Source: Saprospiraceae bacterium
GTDB taxonomy: Bacteria; Bacteroidota; Bacteroidia; Chitinophagales; Saprospiraceae
Assembly (NCBI GenBank): GCA_023300835.1
Contig: JALZVB010000101.1
Span: 1-17,835 of the forward strand
Reading direction: 5' to 3'
DNA length: 17,835 nt
In this document: in pieces, positions 1 to 7,300 of the stretch
How the letters are laid out: each line of letters begins with the position of its first letter
Numbering within the stretch: position 1 is the stretch's first letter
Made by a program: the position numbers and the translations under genes
The notes under the pieces: model-generated
Told to the model about the DNA's origin: nothing
The model's input: only the letters and a program-made list of their open reading frames with translations
Databases searched by the model: none

Positions 1-3000
1 AGGGTCTATGATATTACTATTGTATAATACTATTGTTGAATCATTTGTTGTATTGATATCTTCCGCAATCAACAAAGTCGTAGCCATTATGAGGCAACCA
101 CCTTGCTGGTTGAGAAACAATTCAATCTCAGTGTCTTGAGTAATTATGGCAATGGGATCTTCGCAATCGCTTGCACAGTCTAGTATTTCTTCTGGTGTCC
201 ATGAGATACTAGAGAACCCAAAATCAGATTCATATCCCAGTTGAAATGTATTGTTTCCTAATGGCTCTGCCGTAATAAATGTATTATCACTATTGACTTC
301 GGTAATTGTAACAGATCCTGAGACAGTGCAGTTTCCATCTTCAATTCTTATCTCGTTGGTGCCTATGTTTCCACCATTGAATTGCTCAGGCAACGTGTCA
401 TAAGTATCTAACAAAACGTTATTGAGAAATACAGTTAGCGGACCACTAAGACCTTGCACATCAGTGATTGCAAAACTACCTACAGTGGCGCCTTCGCATC
501 CTTGTCTATCTTCAATTGTTACAGATGTATTTGTCACATTCAGGTCAACTTGAAATATAATAGAATCACAACCTTGGACAGACATTAATGTATCAATAGA
601 TGAGAGATTGTTGTTGTCAAAGTTTTCGCCGTGGACGGTAAATACCCCATCAGCGCAGATGTTTTCATTATAAAACTCCATTGCAGGTTCCAGTATCTGA
701 ACAGTAAACATCAATGAAGTATCACAACCTTCCGAACTCGGCACCAGTACGGTATCACTAAAAGGTTCTGTATAAGTAACACCATTCACAGTAACACTAC
801 CGCCCTCACATATCTGAAAACCTTCTGTCTTTTCAATATATCCTGTAGTCGTCAGATCCACATTGACACGGATGTCGCAAGCGTCTGGATCTGTATTAGG
901 AATTATTGTTGTTCCATTGAGTCTGTTAACATTATAACTCTCGTTCCCTACACGAACTATTTCACCAGGACATATTTCTTCAACAAGAAAAGAATCTTGT
1001 AATGCTACTACAGCTAAGGTCAATTCTAATCGTAATGTGCAATCTTCAAAAAGATAAATTCCTGCAATAGTATAAGGACCATTTTCTGACTCATCTCCTT
1101 CACATATTTCTTCAAATACCATAGTATCTTTTTGAATAAAATAATCCAAAGTAACAACTGTCGAACTATCACATCCCAAACTACTTCCTGGTCCAAATAC
1201 CACTTCTCCATTTAATCTTGTTTGATCAAATTGCTCCCCGTCTACCAATAGAAACTCTCCAGAGCAAAGTGTCGTATCAATTCTCCCAATAGCAACATCA
1301 GAAAATTCAAATATTACTTGTGCCATAGAATCACAACCATTGACAGATTGTCCAGGAAAATTAACCAAGCGGTCTGTATCAACTGTAAATACTTGTCCAA
1401 ATAAAGTCTCAGTATGTCCTTCACAAAAATCACCAAGTATAAGTCCCATCTCTTGCGGAAACGTATCTATATCAATTATAATTATAGAGTCACATCCTGC
1501 TTGTGTGAGGAATCTATTCTCAATAGAAGCACCATATTGAACACCTCCTAATTCTACTGTTTCTCCCTCACAAACAGTACCTGACAACACTGTGATAAAA
1601 GAAGGCAATAAATTAAGCATAACAGGCGCTGGGATAATACTACTTACATCACAATTGAATTGCGAATCATCAACATCAGCGATAGAAAACTCTACTGTTT
1701 TTGCATCACCGATAAAAAATGTATCAGGGAGGATTTCTCCAAATTGTCTGCCAGTACATATGTTCAACTCAGAGAAACCATTGAGCGGTCTGTTTACATT
1801 TTCAAATACAGCATTTGTAATATCACCTATAACAAGGTCCATATTGAGTTCTCTAGTCATACTGATAAATACTTTTACGCAAGTATCTTCATTATCACAA
1901 ATTTCAGTTTCTGATAGACTCAATGTCAAAGTAGGTAACACGATACTCGTCAGACTCAGTACCGTTGTATCTGACATACAATTACCACTCCCAGCAATGA
2001 CATAGGCCAGATCAATGGATTGGTCAATCAAGAAGTCTGGTGCAAAACTATTACCATAGGCCGGAAAGTCATAAAAAGTCCCGCCAGGCGTTTCATTATC
2101 CAAAAGCTCATTAAGGTCAAGCATCGTCCCGCCACAATAAGTAAGATTTGTAGGGATAGGTATTCCAGCGGATGGATTGCTTGTTATGTTAATCGTATAG
2201 ATCGCCTCATCTGTAGGACAACTCGGACCAGAATCAATAAGGTAAGTAATGACAACAACGCCGTTATCTTGAAAAAAAGCATTGGAATCAAATTCTCCAG
2301 CGACTAGAAATGGGGCAGGAACATCTGGAGATGTAAATATGCCATCATTATGAATAGGCACACTGAGCAAAGTTTTCAAATCAACTACATCACCTTTACA
2401 TATAACAATCGTGCTATCTCTTCCTGCATCCGCTAGACCAGATATTTCTATTCTGATGCCAGAAGATACACTTTGACACAGGGTATCTTGAGTAGAGCCA
2501 TTTATAGTATAAGTGAAACCATAACTTGCAGTAGGTACGTTATTAAAATCAACCATCGTAGGGTCTGAAAAATCTACGGGGGGGCCAGCCAGTTGGGCCC
2601 AATTGCCGCCGATGTCTGGGAAAGATGCCAGTTCTTCTAGGTTGAGAATTCCCGTCGCACTGCACAAGACTTGTACGCTGTCCATACCTGCATAGGGCAG
2701 CTCAATTATATTTATTGTCAATATCGATGACAGATCTGTACAACCTGCTGCGGGCTCCAGGTTATAACTTATCTCGTAGCTACCCGCTGGCAAAACAGAA
2801 ATATCAATTTGTGTAGAATCATTAAATTCAAAATCGACAACATTAGGAAATATCCATGTACCCATCGGATCTGGTGTACCTAATAATTGCCATACATTTA
2901 TTGTCTCTAAATTATAACCAGCACATGCGTCTAATTCATTATCGATCCCTGCAAATGGTGCTGGAAGTATATTGACTTGAAAGGAATCCAGAAACGTACA

Positions 3001-3945
3001 AAATTGGTCTGGAAAGACAAACTCATTATTGAATATCGTATCAGCAATATAGATTGTTTGCGTGGTAAGTATAACGCTTCCTGGATCTAATAAAGATGCC
3101 GTATTAAAATCACGATTACTGGCATATTGTGCCCTAGCTGAAATCACAGGCCCACTAAGTGGTAACAAAATATATGAATTACAAACTGTCTGATCTCCTG
3201 GAACAATATGCACTGGACTCTGTACAATATTAAATGTTACAAGTGTTTCTCCTGCTGCTGCGTTAGCCGTATCAAAAATGTAAAGGCTATCAATTACGTC
3301 TCCATTAGATAATTGGCTTTCTGTGAAATCTATAAAATCACCAATATTGAATCTATCGCCTAATCCACCTGGCTCTGTAAAATAAAAAGTCGTTCCTGAT
3401 GCAGGAACAGGTGGTGTCAATTCTAATGAGTCACAGTATATCCCTTCAATGTCTGAAGTATAGGGCTGTTGATTACAACCAAATTCTATTGGCGCATGGG
3501 CCGCAACAGTTGCAAAACACTGATTAGAATCCTCTACGTCATTTAGCGTAAATGCTACTGGCATGAATTGTAGCGGTACAAAAACCGTTTTGGGAACGGT
3601 AAACCTATCGAATTGGAAAAAAGAACCATTGTCTACAATACAAACCTTTACTTCTTCCCCAACAGAGTAATCTAAAATCGCTAAACGTGTTGATCCCCCT
3701 CCAGCGCCTTGCCAAGTAACACTAAAATTAACATTATAAGTAGGCGCTCCTCCTGGGCCGATGATAAAGGTAAGGTTGCCCGTATCTGAACAATCATCAA
3801 TATTACATAAATCTTCCCCTCCAGAAATGGTAGCCTCAAAGGCTAGACTTTTCCCATGTATAGAGGGCTCAATTGTATTACCCTGAATGGTGTTAGTAAA
3901 TAGAAAAAAACCAATAAATAACGCAGCTAGTACCGTATTCTTCAA
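1..3945 (-). CDS. Giant secreted Ig-like/repeat protein, C-terminus cut by window edge (probable T9SS type B cargo)
   Basis: The minus-strand frame is open for 1315 codons from 3945 to base 1, with no stop. No in-frame ATG lies near the 5' end; the first comes roughly 115 codons in. Upstream of the stop at 3972-3970 the usable starts are TTG at 3954 and TTG at 3945. TTG 3945 gives MKNTVLAALFIGFFLFTNTIQG, a clear signal peptide, so I chose it. The mature part is a chain of Ig/PKD-like modules, then seven modules of the form C-x-G-E ... GCDS, one Ig-like module, and a final module running into YNSNIIDP. That last string matches the entry to the C-terminal sorting domain of the downstream paralogue (4306-9945), so about 85 residues probably lie beyond the window, giving about 1400 aa. 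It is collinear with that paralogue from its third or fourth module onward but has a different N-terminal region. Likely a cell-surface or released adhesin-type protein; no catalytic motif seen and no ligand can be named. Confidence 0.88.
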   Translation of the reverse strand, partial: MKNTVLAALFIGFFLFTNTIQGNTIEPSIHGKSLAFEATISGGEDLCNIDDCSDTGNLTFIIGPGGAPTYNVNFSVTWQGAGGGSTRLAILDYSVGEEVKVCIVDNGSFFQFDRFTVPKTVFVPLQFMPVAFTLNDVEDSNQCFATVAAHAPIEFGCNQQPYTSDIEGIYCDSLELTPPVPASGTTFYFTEPGGLGDRFNIGDFIDFTESQLSNGDVIDSLYIFDTANAAAGETLVTFNIVQSPVHIVPGDQTVCNSYILLPLSGPVISARAQYASNRDFNTASLLDPGSVILTTQTIYIADTIFNNEFVFPDQFCTFLDSFQVNILPAPFAGIDNELDACAGYNLETINVWQLLGTPDPMGTWIFPNVVDFEFNDSTQIDISVLPAGSYEISYNLEPAAGCTDLSSILTINIIELPYAGMDSVQVLCSATGILNLEELASFPDIGGNWAQLAGPPVDFSDPTMVDFNNVPTASYGFTYTINGSTQDTLCQSVSSGIRIEISGLADAGRDSTIVICKGDVVDLKTLLSVPIHNDGIFTSPDVPAPFLVAGEFDSNAFFQDNGVVVITYLIDSGPSCPTDEAIYTINITSNPSAGIPIPTNLTYCGGTMLDLNELLDNETPGGTFYDFPAYGNSFAPDFLIDQSIDLAYVIAGSGNCMSDTTVLSLTSIVLPTLTLSLSETEICDNEDTCVKVFISMTRELNMDLVIGDITNAVFENVNRPLNGFSELNICTGRQFGEILPDTFFIGDAKTVEFSIADVDDSQFNCDVSSIIPAPVMLNLLPSFITVLSGTVCEGETVELGGVQYGASIENRFLTQAGCDSIIIIDIDTFPQEMGLILGDFCEGHTETLFGQVFTVDTDRLVNFPGQSVNGCDSMAQVIFEFSDVAIGRIDTTLCSGEFLLVDGEQFDQTRLNGEVVFGPGSSLGCDSSTVVTLDYFIQKDTMVFEEICEGDESENGPYTIAGIYLFEDCTLRLELTLAVVALQDSFLVEEICPGEIVRVGNESYNVNRLNGTTIIPNTDPDACDIRVNVDLTTTGYIEKTEGFQICEGGSVTVNGVTYTEPFSDTVLVPSSEGCDTSLMFTVQILEPAMEFYNENICADGVFTVHGENFDNNNLSSIDTLMSVQGCDSIIFQVDLNVTNTSVTIEDRQGCEGATVGSFAITDVQGLSGPLTVFLNNVLLDTYDTLPEQFNGGNIGTNEIRIEDGNCTVSGSVTITEVNSDNTFITAEPLGNNTFQLGYESDFGFSSISWTPEEILDCASDCEDPIAIITQDTEIELFLNQQGGCLIMATTLLIAEDINTTNDSTIVLYNSNIIDP
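540..1605 (-). repeat. Seven tandem ~50-residue C-x-G-E ... GCDS protein repeats in the partial giant protein
   Basis: Reading the minus frame, seven consecutive modules begin with a Cys in a motif such as TVCEGE, DFCEGH, TLCSGE, EICEGD, EICPGE, QICEGG or NICADG, and most end in GCDS or GCDT before a beta-like segment. The fourth has lost the GCDS (it reads EDCTL) and the fifth reads ACDI. The two Cys in each unit could form a disulfide within an extracellular beta-sandwich; that is inference. The same number of units occurs in the paralogue at 4306-9945. Confidence 0.7.
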
Positions 3946-4057
3946 AATATACAAATGAATGAGTAATGTTCAATGATCATAATACCATAATGGTAATGCG
4001 CTCATTTATAAGTTCAGTAACCGTACTTATAACGTGTAAAAGCGCTTTTTGCTTCTA

Positions 4058-4065
4058 CAAAAGTA
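4058..4065 (-). promoter_or_regulatory. Candidate Bacteroidota -7 element (TACTTTTG) for the partial giant gene
   Basis: The minus strand reads TACTTTTG, an exact fit to the Bacteroidota sigma-A consensus TAnnTTTG. No TTG was found at the usual 17-23 base spacing upstream. It predicts a leader of about 105-110 bases before the TTG start at 3945, longer than for other genes here, and places AAAAGCGCTTTT (4038-4049) just inside the transcript. Confidence 0.4.
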
Positions 4066-4216
4066 AGAACATATTGAATATTGATATATGTAATTACCTA
4101 TAATGTAATAAACGAGACGTAAATGACTCATATATAGAGAATTACACATATTAAACATATGCAATGCTATTTGTTAAAAAAATGAAAGAAGTCGGAATAC
4201 TAAGAGAGTATACGTA

Positions 4217-4246
4217 AACAGGCCATCCTATTGGGGACAGCCTGTT
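4217..4246 (-). terminator. Candidate terminator hairpin after the complete giant gene
   Basis: AACAGGC at 4217-4223 pairs perfectly with GCCTGTT at 4240-4246, with a short extra TCC/GGA pairing possible inside the loop. It lies about 60 bases past the stop of the 4306-9945 gene. The U-tract on the minus strand is weak, so this is a structure-based call only. Confidence 0.45.
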
Positions 4247-4305
4247 ATATTAATACTTTTACTATTGTTTCATTTATCCAGAAAGGATAGTGATATGTGC
4301 ATTTA

Positions 4306-7300
4306 TTATCTGAATATCGTAATATCTCCATATTGAATATTAGGTTCAGCCCCTTGCGTATCAAACTGTACAACATATACATAAACGCCTTGCTCAACCA
4401 TGTTATCGTTATATCGACCATCCCAGCCTGCAGACTTGTCATTGGTCATGAAGTTCTCTCTCAAGAATACTTTATTACCCCACCTGTCATATATCGCCAT
4501 TGCAGCTACTAGGACATCATTCCTACTCTGTATGAAGAATATATCATTAGATGGATTATTCAGGTCAATAATATTAGGATAATAGATCATTTCTGTTGTA
4601 TCCTGAATTATAGGTTCGTCAAATAATAATACAACAGCTGTATTTAATTCACATCCGGCTTGTGTTATTACATTTACAGTAACCTCAGTTTGTTCTGTTA
4701 TTGTCGCATTTGTGGTAACACATAATGTAGAACAGGTCAACACTTGTTCTGGTGCCCACTGGATATCCGTAGGTGTAAAGTCTGCCTCTACGGTCAGGAT
4801 ATAATCATTTGGCGAAAGCCCTGGTGTAGAAACAATATTAATAGATTGTGTACCTTCTGTTTCTATTTCTATATCATCAGAAACGATGCAACCACTTGCC
4901 CCTTCCACTCTTATTGTGTTTGTACCTAATGATCCAGATATTCCTGCCGCCAATTCTGAAAAATCATTATAACTTCCGACTGATGCATTATTGAGGAATA
5001 CTTCGATTGGGAAATCTGTATTTGTATCTGTTACTATAATATTTTGCGAAAGCTCACCTTCACATATGTTGTCAGCCATAAGTGTAACAAAGGGTACTTT
5101 AACATCTAAGGAGATACTGTAAAGTATACTATCACATCCTAGACTATTTCTCAAAGTATCTAATCCTGAACTATTACTTTCGTCATAAGTCTTACCATTG
5201 AAATCTACGGAGGCTTGACCTTCACAGAATTCTAGATTTACGTTTTCGTTACCAGCAGACTGCGCAATAGTAACAGTTACCATTCTGCTTGTATCACAGC
5301 CTATTGCAGCTGGAATATCAACTACTTGAGATAAATTATTAGCGTCAAATGTTACACCATAGCGCATTGTTGATTCTCCAAAACATAAAGCGATAGCTTC
5401 TGTATCCATTATAGTAAGCTGAACATCTACATTTACATTCACAAGACTATCACAGCCAGATGCGGCCATGCCCATTAATCTTGATTGTCCCATAAGGTTA
5501 GAATCATCATAAGTAATACCGCCTAGCACAAACTGATCACCTGCACATATCATGGTATCTAACATGAATTCTGGTTCTGTCAATAATATCACTGAGACAT
5601 TTATAATACTGTCACATCCTGTCGCCGCTCCACCGATTACTGTACTTATGCCAGACTGCGTATTCTCATCATATGTATCACCTTCTACAACTCTATCTTC
5701 ACCTGGACACAGAAAAAGGGGTAAGTCAAAAGTATCAGTCGGATGAAACATGACATTGACAAGTGTTGCACTATCACAGCCAAAAACACTTATCGGGGCT
5801 GGCACATTCTCTATGGCTTCTTGATCCAATGTAACACCATCCACAACGGTACTCTCTCCTTCACATATAAAGACATCTAGGTTTCCTTGTGCCACTGTAT
5901 CAAATGTCAAATCAAGTTGCACCAATGAATCACAGCCATCAACTGACTGACCTGTGAATGTGATTAACTCATCTATACTCATGGTAAATGCAGTCCCTAA
6001 TAGAAAGTAAGTTTCACCTATACACAATCGTTCCGTAATCATCTGTGTAGGTTGCGCATAGAACTCAACTGTTATGTCTACTATAGAATCACATCCTGCA
6101 ACTGTTGTTCCTGCTACAGATTGACTTGCAAAATATTCTACACCTTCAAACATAATAGACCCACCTGGACATGTAATGTCTGTATGGCTAACATTGTAGG
6201 AGGTATCAATAGTGATAGGAAAAGTAGCAACTGAGAAATTAAGATCTTGGCATCTCAGACTATTATCGGATAGGCTATTCAAGGTTACTTGAACAAATGA
6301 ATTTGAACCCATGAAAAATGTATCCGATACAATTTCAGTTGAAAATGAACTTCCTGGGCAAAAATTGATAACATTGATACCGTCAATTATAGGTGTATCA
6401 AAAAGACTATTTTCCGTTGGACTACCTACAACGGCAACCTCCATTTCTCCATTTGTATTAGAGGTAATAGTTATCGGTACACAATCTTCGCTATTGTCGC
6501 ATAATCTATTGGTTCCGAACTGAAAATCAACTATGATTCCTGGGGTAACTGTAATAGAAATATCTTCTGTATCTCCCAGGCAATTACCATTATCAGCAAC
6601 AACATAAGTGAATAATTGATCTGTATCGGCTGTCCACATATTAGGTATACTGGTAGTTGTACCCGTAATAACAAAAATACCGCCTGGTGTTTCGTCTGTC
6701 AGAAGGTCGTTGAGATTGATTTCTTCTCCTTCGCAGATTTCTATATTGGGATCGGCTGTTCCTGCAGACAGAGCTGTCGTAAGGTCTAGTATCAATATGA
6801 TTGAGTCAGAAGCACAAGCTGCTGAGTTAGTTTCTATCAAATATTTTATCGTGTAAGTATCTGGAATTGGAATGGCTGTATCCCACATATTACCATTAAG
6901 TATGGCGTCATCTGAACTGAAAACACCATCTAAGTCTGCATCACTGGATAGTAAGGTTAAGAGGTCGATGTTATCACCTTGGCAGATAGGCGCTGTTATC
7001 GTATCGCCTGCATTGGGACCTTGATCTATATCAACTATGATTCCGCCAGACTCGTTATTGCAATAAGGATTAGACCGCTGCGCAGCAAGCGTATAAGTAT
7101 ATCCGTACATGCCTTCTAGCAATCCCGTAAAGCTTACCATCGTAGAATCACTCAGGTCTATCAACTGGCTTCCGCCTAATTGAGCCCATGTACCACCTTC
7201 TTCTGGGGACAATCCATTACTCGGATCGCTTATCAATTCCATCAAATTAAATACTTCTGTCGCGCCTACACAGAGGTCAAGAAATTCGTTAATACCTGCA

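Larger units (their letters stand above)
3946..4305. other. Non-coding spacer between the two giant genes
   Basis: This AT-rich stretch of 360 bases has no convincing gene on either strand. It holds the likely terminator of the upstream giant gene, a candidate promoter for the downstream one, and several short inverted repeats: taccat-a-atggta at 3983-3995, ttataag/cttataa at 4006-4032, and AAAAGCGCTTTT at 4038-4049. The terminator and a separate promoter suggest the two paralogues are transcribed independently. Confidence 0.6.

Noticed and set aside
1592..2005. Plus-strand ORF of 137 codons within the partial giant gene
   Set aside because: It is a shadow of the strongly supported minus-strand frame; its Ser/Thr/Asn/Val-rich composition is the reverse complement of that coding sequence.
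2577..2584. Run of seven Gs in the partial giant gene as a possible phase-variation tract
   Set aside because: The frame continues correctly on both sides and aligns with the paralogue (WAQLAGPPVDFSD against WAQLGGSQLIDLSD). A single run inside the coding body gives no evidence of slippage.
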